This document shows, piece by piece, positions 36,706 to 45,572 of a stretch of 47,355 bases of DNA; the stretch's first letter is position 1; each line of letters starts with the position of its first letter. The position numbers were made by a program, and so were the translations under genes. The stretch covers positions 1 through 47,355 of the forward strand of contig CAMNRO010000021.1 of assembly GCA_946553045.1 (NCBI GenBank). The letters run 5' to 3'. The stretch is from an uncultured Porphyromonadaceae bacterium (lineage in GTDB: Bacteria; Bacteroidota; Bacteroidia; Bacteroidales; Muribaculaceae). The notes beneath the pieces were generated by a model. The model made no database searches. It was not told where the DNA came from and worked only from the letters and a program-made list of their open reading frames with translations.

Positions 36706-37983
36706 ATGAATAAAGTCGTTACTCTTTCTGTGGCCGTAAGCCTTGCTTTTTCGGCCGGTGCGTCTGCTCCGCTGATTCCGGTCGGTTCGACAGCCGTGAA
36801 AACTTATGCTTCCGAAAAGAATGCCACTGAGGTCGTTTCCAGGGCGTCTTCAGACTATGAAGTGTTCTATCCGGCGCCTGCCGGAGTGTTCTATCTCGGC
36901 CTTCCGATGGACAACAGCCACTATGATGTGCCGGAGTACGGTGTCGCGCCCTGTAATACCGACATTACATTCAGCACCGATATAGACCTCGACTACAACG
37001 ACTATGAATGGACCTATGTCAACTCTGCCGGCAAGACGGTAGAGGCAGATAATACGGATATAGTCATGAATGTGGCAAGTCTCAGTGTCGTAGACGCTCC
37101 GTTCCTCTGGGCTCAGGGCTATGGAGGTAGCGGCACTTATACCATGGCCCGAGGCGGAATCTTGTTCGGGCAGGGCTTTTATGAGAATTTCTATGCCACG
37201 AACCTCAATGTCGCCAATCTCAACAGCGAGTTTTTCAATGTCGCCGCCCTTGCCGTAAACTACGAGGACGCAGGTAAAAATTTTGCGGCCGAATATCCTC
37301 TCAAGATATCTGATGTAGCCATCAAGGGCTGGGGCGAACTATTCCGCTACGGTGGAGCTACATACAAATTCGACGCTCTTCGTATGGCGCTGATTTATAC
37401 CGGAGCCGAGGCCGAGGCCAATCAGATAGAAGCCGATATTTACGAGTTTGGCGCCGACGGTAAGCTGGGCAAGAAACTCGCCACATATGTGAATACCGCC
37501 ATTCAGAAATACGACACATATCAGGGCAGCTACTGGTACTCCATCGAATTTGCGCCCGCAAAAGGTGAGGAGGCTCCTGTTATTGATACCGATGTCATGG
37601 TCGTATTCCGTCCTAATGCGGGTGTGAGCACAATTATTTCGCCAACTATGGCCGGCACCCCCGGCCTTCCGGAATCGGAACCCGTCACAAGCTACGTGAT
37701 TGCCGACTATACACGCGGCGGCACGGCTGTCGAAGACGGTTGCCTCTCCTATGTGGGCGAATACGAGTCGCGCTACACCGAGTATTGCAAACACTGGACG
37801 GCCAGCGGTAAAATCGTATATGTGGAAAAGAGCTCTGGCATCGACGGAATCTCCGCGCAGCCTGCTGAACCAGCCGATAAAGCTGTCTACAACATTTTGG
37901 GTGTCAAGGTTTCCGATAATGGCATCGAAAACCTCCCTGCCGGTCTCTACATTACAAACGGTAAAAAAATCCTTGTGAAATAA
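36706..37983 (+). CDS. Exported protein with short T9SS-like tail, paralogue 2
   Basis: The 425-residue protein is a paralogue of its upstream neighbour, 21 nt away. It has a signal peptide (VVTLSVAVSLAFSAGASA), the matching opening YEVFYPAPAGVFYLGLPMD...YGVAPC, YEWTYVNSAGK, a shared central ISDVAIKGWGELF counterpart to the first protein's ISVYGFGESF, and the tail VYNILGVKVSDNGIENLPAG, then LYITNGKKILVK. Sequence divergence is high, so the duplication is old. No enzyme motif is visible. Export by the T9SS is inferred from the tail and from porU/porZ in the same genome. A stem at 38012-38051 follows. Confidence 0.82.
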   Translation: MNKVVTLSVAVSLAFSAGASAPLIPVGSTAVKTYASEKNATEVVSRASSDYEVFYPAPAGVFYLGLPMDNSHYDVPEYGVAPCNTDITFSTDIDLDYNDYEWTYVNSAGKTVEADNTDIVMNVASLSVVDAPFLWAQGYGGSGTYTMARGGILFGQGFYENFYATNLNVANLNSEFFNVAALAVNYEDAGKNFAAEYPLKISDVAIKGWGELFRYGGATYKFDALRMALIYTGAEAEANQIEADIYEFGADGKLGKKLATYVNTAIQKYDTYQGSYWYSIEFAPAKGEEAPVIDTDVMVVFRPNAGVSTIISPTMAGTPGLPESEPVTSYVIADYTRGGTAVEDGCLSYVGEYESRYTEYCKHWTASGKIVYVEKSSGIDGISAQPAEPADKAVYNILGVKVSDNGIENLPAGLYITNGKKILVK

Positions 37984-38011
37984 CGGCCACCGATTGTCCG
38001 GACATACACCA

Positions 38012-38051
38012 GGCGTCGTTTGAGCACCTCGCGGATAGCTCAGGCGACGCC
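38012..38051 (+). terminator. Stem-loop after the tandem secreted genes
   Basis: GGCGTCG (38012-38018) pairs with CGACGCC (38045-38051) and, after 3-nt internal loops, GAGC (38022-38025) with GCTC (38038-38041). It starts 28 nt past the stop. No long T run follows, so termination strength is uncertain. Confidence 0.45.
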
Positions 38052-38161
38052 GGTTTATTACAACCAGTCCGGAGTGCCCGCATGAAGAGGGTAATCGTGG
38101 CAAAAGTGCGTGTTTGCCTGATAAAAAAGGTTAAGGGGTAGGTTTGTTTGGAGAAAATAGG

Positions 38162-38169
38162 TAATTTTG
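38162..38169 (+). promoter_or_regulatory. -7 element of the DUF2723 gene
   Basis: TAATTTTG, with TTTG at 38143-38146 upstream at a short 15-nt spacing. It overlaps the first codon of the longest frame (38167), so the ATG at 38218 is the real start. Confidence 0.55.
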
Positions 38170-38217
38170 CGGTTTGTTAGGGCAGTGCGTGTGCCTGCCG
38201 CTAAAGTGCAAAGAATC

Positions 38218-41200
38218 ATGCAGCTTAAAAAATATAACCTTGTCAACAATGTCATGGGCTGGTTCGCCTTCGTGGTGGCGGCTGTGACATATCTCATGAC
38301 GGTCGAGCCGACCGCAAGTTTCTGGGATTGTCCCGAGTTCATATCGCAGGGCGCCAAGCTCGAAGTGGGTCACCCGCCGGGCAACCCGATTTTCATGCTT
38401 GCGGCGCGCTTTTTCGTTACGCTCTTCGGCGGAGGCATGGATACAGCGGCCTTGGCCGTCAACTCGATGTCGGCGCTTCTGAGCGCGGGAACCATCCTGC
38501 TGCTTTTCTGGTCGGTGACACACCTGACCCGTCGTCTGCTCGTGCGCGACGACGCCGAGAGCATCAGCATGTGGCAGCTTGTCGTTACCATGGGCGCCGG
38601 CCTGTGCGGAGCGCTTGCCTATACATGGAGCGACACATTCTGGTTCTCGGCCGTCGAAGGCGAGGTCTATGCGTTCTCGTCGTTCTGTACGGCCTTGGTC
38701 TTCTGGCTTATGCTTAAGTGGGAAAACCGTGCCGACGAGCCCTTCAGCGACCGTTATCTCATTCTTATCGCATACGTTATCGGCGTTTCTATCGCCGTCC
38801 ATCTGCTCAACCTGCTCTGTATTCCGGCCCTTGGCCTCATATTCTACTACCGCAAGTGGAAGCAGGTCAACGCCGTCGGGTCGCTTATCGCCCTTGGCGT
38901 GTCGTGTGTCATTGTAGGAGCTATCCTCTATGGACTTGTGCCCGGCTTCGTGCAGGTAGCCCAGTGGTTCGAGCTGATGTTTATCAACGGCTTCGGCTTG
39001 AGCTATAATATGGGTGTGCTCATATACGCCGCCCTGCTTGTGGCAGTGTTCATACTCACAATCCGTGCCCTCTACCGCAGCCGCAAGCCCGGATATATCC
39101 GCTTTATGGTGCTACTGTCGGTAGCCCTGTCGGGTATGCCCTTTATCGGTCACTCCGTGTGGTTCGGCATACTTGTCATAGTGGCTCTCGCGGTCTATCT
39201 GTTCGGTTTCTGCCGTCCTCTGCCGGTGCGTGTGCTCAGCATTGCCGTCATCAGCATTTTCGTGATATTCATCGGCTATTCGAGCTATGCGCTGCTGCTT
39301 ATACGCGCCTCGGCCAACACTCCGATGAACCAGAATGCTCCCGACAATGTCTTCGCCCTTGCATCATACCTCAACCGCGAGCAGTATGGCGACCGTCCTC
39401 TCTTCAAAGGCCCCGTTTTCGCCGAAACAATAGAGGAAATGGAATATCCCGAAGGTTCCGGCGAGTTCTTTGTGCCTGTCGACGAATATGGCCGTCCGCG
39501 CACACGTATTGTCGACGGTTATCTGCGCGACGAGCGCAACGCCGCCTTCAACACGCCTGAAAACAGCTATACCAAGGTGGTGAAAACCTCGCCCGACCAG
39601 CCCGACGAATATGTGGAGGAAATCGAGCGTCCGTCGTACCGCACCATGCCCGACCTCGACATGATTTTCACCCGTATCTATGGCAACGACCCCGAGGGCC
39701 GCATTGTGGCCGGATACAAGTCGTGGGCCGGATATAATACCCCCGACATCTACACAATTCCGCAGGAAGTGCGTGCCCGCTGGGCTCAGCAGGGCTACGT
39801 GCCGAAATACGAGCTTCTGCCTTATCTCAACAATATGCAGACGGTGGTGACGAACATAGACTCCACTACAGGCGAGCCAGTGCTCGAGACTGCCGTGTGG
39901 AAGCCCGGATTCGACGTCAATCTGCGCTACTTCCTCAACTACCAGCTCAACCACATGTACTGGCGCTACTTCATGTGGAACTTCGCCGGACGCCAGAACG
40001 ACCTCCAGGGCAACGGAGAGCCCCATCTCGGAAACTGGATTTCGGGCATCCCCGCCATCGACAACGCCCGTCTCGGCGACCAGTCGCTCCTGCCCGACGA
40101 ATTCGGCGAGGGCAACAAGGGCCACAACGTGTTCTACATGCTTCCTCTCATACTCGGCATAATCGGTCTTCTCTATCAGGCTCTCTACCGCCACCGCATC
40201 AACCCCGAGCGAGGCATACAGCAGTTCTGGGTCGTGTTCTTCCTCTTCTTCATGACCGGTATCGCCATCGTGCTCTATCTGAACCAGACTCCGGGCCAGC
40301 CGCGTGAGCGCGACTATGCTTTCGCCGGTTCGTTCTATGCCTTCGCAATCTGGATTGGCATGGGCGTTCCTGCCATCGCCGTATTCCTGCGCAATCTGCT
40401 GCAGGGCAAGAAGGACGAAGAGACTGCAGGCCGCGCTCCGGCTATTGTGTCGGCCGCCGTGGCATGTGCTGTCGGCATTGCCGTGCCAGTGCAGATGGTA
40501 TCGCAGACCTGGGACGACCACGACCGCTCCGGCCGCTACACGACACGCGACTTCGGTTTCAACTATCTCAGCTCCCTGGCCCCGAACGCCGTGATTTTCA
40601 CAAACGGCGACAACGATACCTTCCCCCTCTGGTACGCCCAGGAAGTCGAGGGCTACCGCACCGATGTGCGCGTTGTGAACCTTTCGTATCTCACAACCGA
40701 CTGGTATGCCAACCAGCTCCGTCACCCGACCTACGACGCCGCTCCGGTCGACATGTACGCCCAGCCCAAGGACTATGCCTACGAGCGCCTCGGATATAGC
40801 TTTGTCGTGCCCCGCGACCGCAACCTCACCGATGCCCGCACCTCTCTCGAAGAGCTTTATGCCTCCGACGCCGACCTCTACGGCGCTCCCGTGATGTCGC
40901 GCCCCAATGTGTTCATGCCCGTAGACAGTGCTGCCGCAATGGCTGTATTCGGCACCGGAACACCTGCGGTCGACAGCCTATATCTCGCTCCTTACGTGGC
41001 CGATGTCCATACCGATTTGTCGACTATGGGCAGCGGAATGAATCAGGGCCGCACCCTCTCGCTCGATATTGTAGCCAACAGTGTTGCCGGCAACTGGAAA
41101 CGCCCTGCCTATTTCGCCACAACAGTGCCCTCGTCGTATTACCTCGGCCTCACCCCGTTCCTTTCGGCTACTGGCCTGGCATATCAGGTGACTCCATTCG

Positions 41201-42057
41201 CCAATCCGGCCGTAAGTCCCACGGCAGAGACCGGCTACCGCAATGTCGTAGGCGAATACCGCTGGGGCGGTCTCGACGGCGAGAACCCCTCGGAACTCTA
41301 TCTCGACGAGACCGTGCGCCGCATGGTCGCTTCCGTGCGCTCGGCTATCCTCACCATAGCCGAAGACCTCATGGCCGCAGGCAATCTGCCCGCTTCCGAG
41401 CAGAGCCGTCAGGCTGCCGTGAAGGCAGGCCTCGAGGCGCCCGCCACATACGATGACATGGCCCGCCAGCTCCTCGACATAATCCGCACCAAGCTGCCTG
41501 CAGCCGCCTCGCCCCTCGACGGTATGCTCGGCCTCTATATGAGCCGCGACTATCTCGACCTTTACCTTGCCAACGGCAAGCCCGAAGACCTTGACAAGGC
41601 CGAGGCTCTTGCCGAAGCCGAGGCCGAGCGCTATGCGCAGTTCGTGCGCTACGGCGCTTCTCTGTCGCCTGCCGATTTCGCCGCTCTGGGCCGTTCGGAA
41701 ACATACGCCATGCAGTATCTGAGCGAGGCTGTGGCTCTTAAAAACCGAATCGACATCTTGCGCGCAAAGCCCGAAATCGCCACCGACCCCGCTTATGCCG
41801 AGGCCCGCGAGGCTATAGGCGTCGGACTCGACACAGATCTCCGTATCGCGCCCCTGATATATGTAGAAGGTTATGGCGCCGACGCTCTCGAACGCGAGCT
41901 CGCCTCCTTTGCCGAATCACAGAAGCCCGTGCTTCTCGCCGCAATAGCCATGCTCAAGGCCAACGAGGCCGCCGGAGTAGACCCCATGGCCTACAGCAAC
42001 GACCTGATGCAGCGCTACGGTTTCAATGCCGCCCAGTGGCAGCACGTACTGCGATGA
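38218..42057 (+). CDS. DUF2723 membrane protein (GT-C-like, TMEM260 family)
   Basis: From ATG 38218 this 1279-residue protein starts with a helix that runs into the DUF2723 signature WDCPEFISQGAKLEVGHPPGNP (given here as one described block near residue 35), typical of the GT-C-fold protein O-mannosyltransferase-like family. About a dozen membrane helices fill the first 360 residues, a periplasmic segment with NQTPGQPRERDYAFAGSFY follows, more helices come after it, and the last 500 residues are soluble and helical. It is probably a glycosyltransferase acting outside the inner membrane on lipid-linked sugar; the acceptor is unknown. The next gene, a polysaccharide deacetylase, overlaps it by 4 nt. 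Confidence 0.9.
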   Translation: MQLKKYNLVNNVMGWFAFVVAAVTYLMTVEPTASFWDCPEFISQGAKLEVGHPPGNPIFMLAARFFVTLFGGGMDTAALAVNSMSALLSAGTILLLFWSVTHLTRRLLVRDDAESISMWQLVVTMGAGLCGALAYTWSDTFWFSAVEGEVYAFSSFCTALVFWLMLKWENRADEPFSDRYLILIAYVIGVSIAVHLLNLLCIPALGLIFYYRKWKQVNAVGSLIALGVSCVIVGAILYGLVPGFVQVAQWFELMFINGFGLSYNMGVLIYAALLVAVFILTIRALYRSRKPGYIRFMVLLSVALSGMPFIGHSVWFGILVIVALAVYLFGFCRPLPVRVLSIAVISIFVIFIGYSSYALLLIRASANTPMNQNAPDNVFALASYLNREQYGDRPLFKGPVFAETIEEMEYPEGSGEFFVPVDEYGRPRTRIVDGYLRDERNAAFNTPENSYTKVVKTSPDQPDEYVEEIERPSYRTMPDLDMIFTRIYGNDPEGRIVAGYKSWAGYNTPDIYTIPQEVRARWAQQGYVPKYELLPYLNNMQTVVTNIDSTTGEPVLETAVWKPGFDVNLRYFLNYQLNHMYWRYFMWNFAGRQNDLQGNGEPHLGNWISGIPAIDNARLGDQSLLPDEFGEGNKGHNVFYMLPLILGIIGLLYQALYRHRINPERGIQQFWVVFFLFFMTGIAIVLYLNQTPGQPRERDYAFAGSFYAFAIWIGMGVPAIAVFLRNLLQGKKDEETAGRAPAIVSAAVACAVGIAVPVQMVSQTWDDHDRSGRYTTRDFGFNYLSSLAPNAVIFTNGDNDTFPLWYAQEVEGYRTDVRVVNLSYLTTDWYANQLRHPTYDAAPVDMYAQPKDYAYERLGYSFVVPRDRNLTDARTSLEELYASDADLYGAPVMSRPNVFMPVDSAAAMAVFGTGTPAVDSLYLAPYVADVHTDLSTMGSGMNQGRTLSLDIVANSVAGNWKRPAYFATTVPSSYYLGLTPFLSATGLAYQVTPFANPAVSPTAETGYRNVVGEYRWGGLDGENPSELYLDETVRRMVASVRSAILTIAEDLMAAGNLPASEQSRQAAVKAGLEAPATYDDMARQLLDIIRTKLPAAASPLDGMLGLYMSRDYLDLYLANGKPEDLDKAEALAEAEAERYAQFVRYGASLSPADFAALGRSETYAMQYLSEAVALKNRIDILRAKPEIATDPAYAEAREAIGVGLDTDLRIAPLIYVEGYGADALERELASFAESQKPVLLAAIAMLKANEAAGVDPMAYSNDLMQRYGFNAAQWQHVLR

Positions 42058-42689
42058 AAATGCTTACCAGGCTGGTGACCCAGCCGCCATTGCTCTATCG
42101 TCTTCTCTTTCCGGAAGCTTTCTGGAGAGTGAAGATGACTGGAGTCGCGCCCAAGGTATTCCTCACCTTCGACGACGGCCCGATACCCGAGGAAACCCCC
42201 TGGGTGCTCGATGTGCTCGACCGCTACGGTATCAAGGCCACATTCTTCATGGTCGGCGACAATGTGCGCCGCCACCCCGAACTGCTCGAGGAGGTGAAGC
42301 GCCGCGGCCACAGCTGGGGCAACCATACCATGCATCATCTGCAGGGCATGAAAGTGACCGCGCGACGCTATCTGCGCGATGTCGCAGAGGCACACGACCT
42401 CATCGGAAGCACCCTTTTCAGACCGCCCCACGGCCTCATACGCTGGGCGCAGGCCAAGGTGCTCAAGGAGCATTTCAACATTGTGATGTACGACCTTGTG
42501 ACGCGCGACTATGCCCGCAAAGTAGACGCCGACGAGGTCTTCGACAACGTGCGCCGCTTTGTCCGCAACGGCTCCATAATAGTCTTCCACGACTCCCTGA
42601 AGGCCTCCGCCAACATGCGGGCGGCTCTGCCGCGTGCCATAGAGTGGCTTCTCGAGCAAGGATATGAGTTCCACCGCCTCCCTATGTGA
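42054..42689 (+). CDS. Polysaccharide deacetylase (CE4, NodB domain)
   Basis: From ATG 42054 the protein has 211 residues and is essentially one NodB domain. TFDDGP holds the catalytic base and metal ligand (D40, D41), WGNHTMHH has the metal-binding histidines, and RPPHG and VFHDSLKA are motifs 3 and 5. There is no clear signal peptide; a short hydrophobic N-terminus (LLYRLLFPEAF) could peripherally bind membrane. The start is set by the ATGA overlap with the DUF2723 stop. The queG start lies 26 nt inside its end. Substrate is inferred only as an N-acetylated glycan or peptidoglycan. Confidence 0.93.
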   Translation: MKMLTRLVTQPPLLYRLLFPEAFWRVKMTGVAPKVFLTFDDGPIPEETPWVLDVLDRYGIKATFFMVGDNVRRHPELLEEVKRRGHSWGNHTMHHLQGMKVTARRYLRDVAEAHDLIGSTLFRPPHGLIRWAQAKVLKEHFNIVMYDLVTRDYARKVDADEVFDNVRRFVRNGSIIVFHDSLKASANMRAALPRAIEWLLEQGYEFHRLPM

Positions 42690-43602
42690 CAATATACTCG
42701 CATTGGCGAAAGAGGCCGGCGCCTGTGCCGCAGGCTTCGCCGAGGCCGCTCCGCTCGCCGAGGCCGAGATTGCCATATTCGACCGCTGGCTTGCAGACGG
42801 CCGTCACGCCGGCATGGACTATATGGAGAAATATGGCGCACTGCGCGCCGACCCGCGGACATTGCTCGACGGCGCCCGCTCGGTGCTGTGTGTGGCTTTT
42901 CCCTATGGGCCCGCAGAGCGTCCGAGTCCGCTTTTTTCCGACTATGCCCTCGGCGAGGACTATCACACCGTGCTCCGCGCCGCTCTTGCCCCTGTTGCTG
43001 CGGCTATGGAAGCTGCCGTGCCGGGGTCGGCGACGCGCATATGCATAGACACGGCCCCGATTCGCGAACGAGTATGGGCCGTCCGTGCAGGCATCGGTTT
43101 CATAGGCCTCAATAACCTCCTTATAGTGCCTGGCGCCGGCTCGAAGGTGTTTCTTGCCGAAATACTGTGGACGGCTGAGGCCGGGCCGTCGTCGCCCCTC
43201 CGGCAGACGGCGTGTGAAGGCTGCGGCGCGTGCGTGGCGGCATGTCCCGGACATGCGCTCGATGGGTGCGGCGGCCTCGACGCGCGTCGATGTCTCTCCT
43301 ATCTCACCATAGAGCACCGGGGCGAGCTCCCCGACGGGCTCTCGCTTGCAGGAAGGCGTATCTACGGCTGCGATGTGTGCCAGAACGTGTGTCCGCACAA
43401 CCGCAACGTCCGTAATGCCATATTGCCGGCTTTCGCTCCTGCCGAAGAACTGATGGCTCTGACGCTCGACGCCGCTGCCGCAATCAGCGACGACGATTTC
43501 CGCCGCATATTCCGCCGCAGTGCCGTCAAACGCGCCAAAGCCGACGGCCTGAGGCGCAATGCAGCCCGTGCCTGCGCCGGAAAATTGCCTAAAATTCGCT
43601 AA
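42664..43602 (+). CDS. queG: Epoxyqueuosine reductase
   Basis: QueG reduces epoxyqueuosine to queuosine in tRNA, using cobalamin and two [4Fe-4S] clusters. The 312-residue protein has the catalytic acid D129 in CIDTAPIRERVWA, GIGFIGLNNLLI, and the ferredoxin-like cysteine motifs CEGCGACVAACPGHALD and YGCDVCQNVCPHN. The length is typical of the short bacterial form without the C-terminal HEAT repeat. It starts 26 nt within the end of the deacetylase gene in another frame, so coupling of translation is likely, though the functions appear unrelated. Confidence 0.95.
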   Translation: MSSTASLCDNILALAKEAGACAAGFAEAAPLAEAEIAIFDRWLADGRHAGMDYMEKYGALRADPRTLLDGARSVLCVAFPYGPAERPSPLFSDYALGEDYHTVLRAALAPVAAAMEAAVPGSATRICIDTAPIRERVWAVRAGIGFIGLNNLLIVPGAGSKVFLAEILWTAEAGPSSPLRQTACEGCGACVAACPGHALDGCGGLDARRCLSYLTIEHRGELPDGLSLAGRRIYGCDVCQNVCPHNRNVRNAILPAFAPAEELMALTLDAAAAISDDDFRRIFRRSAVKRAKADGLRRNAARACAGKLPKIR

Positions 43603-43643
43603 AATTAGTCTCGGCAGCTGTCATATGACGCTCGCGTTTGTTA

Positions 43644-43666
43644 TTAGAGTATCTTTGAAACTCTAA
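43644..43666 (+). promoter_or_regulatory. Promoter with overlapping palindrome, DUF3943 gene
   Basis: TATCTTTG (43650-43657) fits the -7 consensus. It lies inside the inverted repeat TTAGAGT (43644-43650) and ACTCTAA (43660-43666). A protein bound to the palindrome would cover the -7 element, so it may be an operator. The ATG is at 43678. Confidence 0.5.
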
Positions 43667-43677
43667 TCTGCAATCCG

Positions 43678-44556
43678 ATGCGTTCTATCTTAAAATTCAT
43701 CATCACGGTAATGTTGCTCGCCACTCCCGCTCTGGCCGAAGCCTCTCCGGCCGACCGCATCGTGGCTCTGTACATTGAAAACACCGATGTTTCCGTGTCT
43801 TCTCAGCTCCCCGGGCCAGACCAGGCCCTTATCGACACTTCATATGTAGACGCTCTGCGGCCACTCATGTCGAAAGGCACAATTCCGTCTATCTATCAGC
43901 TGCCGTACTCCATGCGCGGAAGCGCCAAAGACTGGCATCGGCTTTGGGTCAATACCGCCGTTTTCGCCGGAGCATTCGTCGGCACGCTCCTTGTTCTCGA
44001 ATGTCTGCCCGAAGACGCTACATCGTGGAACCGCGCAGCCCTGCAGAAAGACCCGCCACAGAAACGCTGGTTCCTCAACGTATTCAAGCGAGGCCCCGAG
44101 TGGGACCACGACAACCCGATATTCAACTACGTGCTCCACCCCTATGCCGGAGCGGTATATTTCATGTCGGCACGTTCGTGCGGCTTCAATTTCTACCAGA
44201 GCCTGCTCTATTGCGCATGTATATCGACCGTCGGCTGGGAATTCGGCATAGAGGCATGCATGGAGCGGCCCTCGATTCAGGATATATTCGTAACGCCGCT
44301 TGTGGGTAGTGTCATGGGCGAGTTGTTCTATAAGCTAAAACGCCATGTCGTGGCCAACGACTATCGCCTGTGGGGCTCGCCTGTGGTCGGCAACATAGTG
44401 GCATTCCTTGTAGACCCTGTCAACGAGGTTGTCGGGCTTTTCTCGGGCAATCCGGCCCGCAGGCTTCACCTCAAAGAGCGTCCCGGCGCCGTTTCGTCGT
44501 TCATGCCGACTATCGGCCGCGGCACGGTCGGTTTTGCGTTCACATGCACATTCTGA
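43678..44556 (+). CDS. DUF3943 domain protein
   Basis: The 292-residue protein has a signal peptide (FIITVMLLATPALAEA) and then the DUF3943 pattern: DHDNPIFNYVLHPYAGAVYF, ARSCGFNFYQSLLY, WEFGIEACMERPSIQDIFVTPLVG and VMGELFYKL, described as successive blocks. The family is widespread in Bacteroidetes and Proteobacteria and its role is unknown; the hydrophobic helical pattern suggests membrane association. The C-terminal segment carries a glycine-rich end (IGRGTVGFAFTC). A terminator-like stem follows, so it is a single-gene unit. Confidence 0.87.
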   Translation: MRSILKFIITVMLLATPALAEASPADRIVALYIENTDVSVSSQLPGPDQALIDTSYVDALRPLMSKGTIPSIYQLPYSMRGSAKDWHRLWVNTAVFAGAFVGTLLVLECLPEDATSWNRAALQKDPPQKRWFLNVFKRGPEWDHDNPIFNYVLHPYAGAVYFMSARSCGFNFYQSLLYCACISTVGWEFGIEACMERPSIQDIFVTPLVGSVMGELFYKLKRHVVANDYRLWGSPVVGNIVAFLVDPVNEVVGLFSGNPARRLHLKERPGAVSSFMPTIGRGTVGFAFTCTF

Positions 44557-44596
44557 CGGTTACAAATAAGTAACGAAATATATAATAATCTATGAA

Positions 44597-44640
44597 ATCG
44601 CGCCGGGTGGGAACATCGGCGCGATATTTATTTTACTTTT
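44597..44640 (+). terminator. Rho-independent terminator of the DUF3943 gene
   Basis: An 8-bp stem ATCGCGCC (44597-44604) with GGCGCGAT (44618-44625), 13-nt loop, then a T-rich tail. The tail merges with the -7 element of the next gene's promoter (44634-44641). Confidence 0.65.
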
Positions 44641-44641
44641 G
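44634..44641 (+). promoter_or_regulatory. -7 element directly upstream of the GT2 gene
   Basis: TACTTTTG fits TAnnTTTG and ends 7 nt before the ATG at 44649, implying a very short or absent leader. Confidence 0.5.
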
Positions 44642-44648
44642 CAGCGCA

Positions 44649-45572
44649 ATGGAAGAAAAACTGAGCATCGTCATCCCCGTCTATAACCGCGGGACCATCG
44701 TCGGCCGCACACTGCGGTCGATAGCCGCTCAGACCTATCGCCCGCTCAAAGTAGTACTGGTAGACAACGCTTCTGCCGATGACACCGCCGCCGTGCTCCG
44801 TGCCTGGCAGGCCGAAGTCTCGGCGCCCGATTTCGAGGTGGAAGTGCTCACAGAAACTACTCCGGGAGCCGCCGCCGCACGCAATGCGGGCCTTGCACGG
44901 GTCGATACTCCGTGGGTGATGTTCTTCGACTCCGACGACACCATGCGCCCCTCGCATTGCGCCAGAGCCATGGAAGCGGCCGCACCCGGCGTCGATATCA
45001 TAGGCTGGAATGTGAACATCAGTCTGCCCGCCGGACAGCGCCTGGGCCGGTTTGCCGGAAAGAACAGGCACTTCGACAACCTCTTCCACGGCGGCTTCGC
45101 CACACTCCGCTGGTGTGTCCGCACCGAGACAGTCCGCCGTGTCGGCGCCTGGAATGAGCATGTCGCCATATGGGACGACATCGAGCTCGGCACACGTCTC
45201 ATAGAGGCCGGAGTCGTCATAAAGCACCTCAACGGAGAGCCGACGGTCGATGTCGAATTCAGCGACGCCTCCATCAGCAACGAACCATGGCTGACGCGTT
45301 TCGACCGTATCGAGGCCGTCATGTCCACGATAGAGGCAAACCTGCCGCCACGCCGCAAATGCTATGCCTCGGTCAAGCTTGCTCTTGCGGCCGGCGAGGC
45401 CATGCGTGAGAGCCGCGATGCCGCCGTGCGGCAGAAAGCCATGCAGATATATCATACCGCTCTGTCGCGCACCGCGGGCCGTCGGCAGCGTCTTCTGCTG
45501 CGCCTCGCATTCAACTATATCCGCTGCATCCCCCGCGGGGCAGTGGCATTATTGTCAGTATTCATGAAATGA
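44649..45572 (+). CDS. Family 2 glycosyltransferase
   Basis: From ATG 44649 the protein has 307 residues. The GT-A fold is clear: SIVIPVYNRG at the start, VVLVDNASADDT, AAARNAGLA, and the DxD metal site in MFFDSDDTM. The acceptor-side WDDIELGTRL is typical of the family. There is no membrane helix. The longer frame from 44592 lies upstream of the -7 element and is rejected. Sugar and acceptor are unknown; surface polysaccharide or LPS modification is plausible. Its stop overlaps the start of a serine-hydrolase lipoprotein by 4 nt. Confidence 0.93.
   Translation: MEEKLSIVIPVYNRGTIVGRTLRSIAAQTYRPLKVVLVDNASADDTAAVLRAWQAEVSAPDFEVEVLTETTPGAAAARNAGLARVDTPWVMFFDSDDTMRPSHCARAMEAAAPGVDIIGWNVNISLPAGQRLGRFAGKNRHFDNLFHGGFATLRWCVRTETVRRVGAWNEHVAIWDDIELGTRLIEAGVVIKHLNGEPTVDVEFSDASISNEPWLTRFDRIEAVMSTIEANLPPRRKCYASVKLALAAGEAMRESRDAAVRQKAMQIYHTALSRTAGRRQRLLLRLAFNYIRCIPRGAVALLSVFMK

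Noticed and set aside
38058-38802. Minus-strand open frames across the promoter and start of DUF2723
   Set aside because: They run across the promoter and into well-conserved DUF2723 coding sequence and show no domain.
39364-40725. Minus-strand open frame of about 450 codons opposite DUF2723
   Set aside because: It is an antisense shadow in GC-rich coding sequence, rich in Val, Glu and His, with no protein-like features. The DUF2723 frame carries the family signature.
42026-42667. Open frame overlapping the polysaccharide deacetylase in another frame
   Set aside because: It has arginine-rich shadow composition. The NodB motifs are in the frame starting at 42054.
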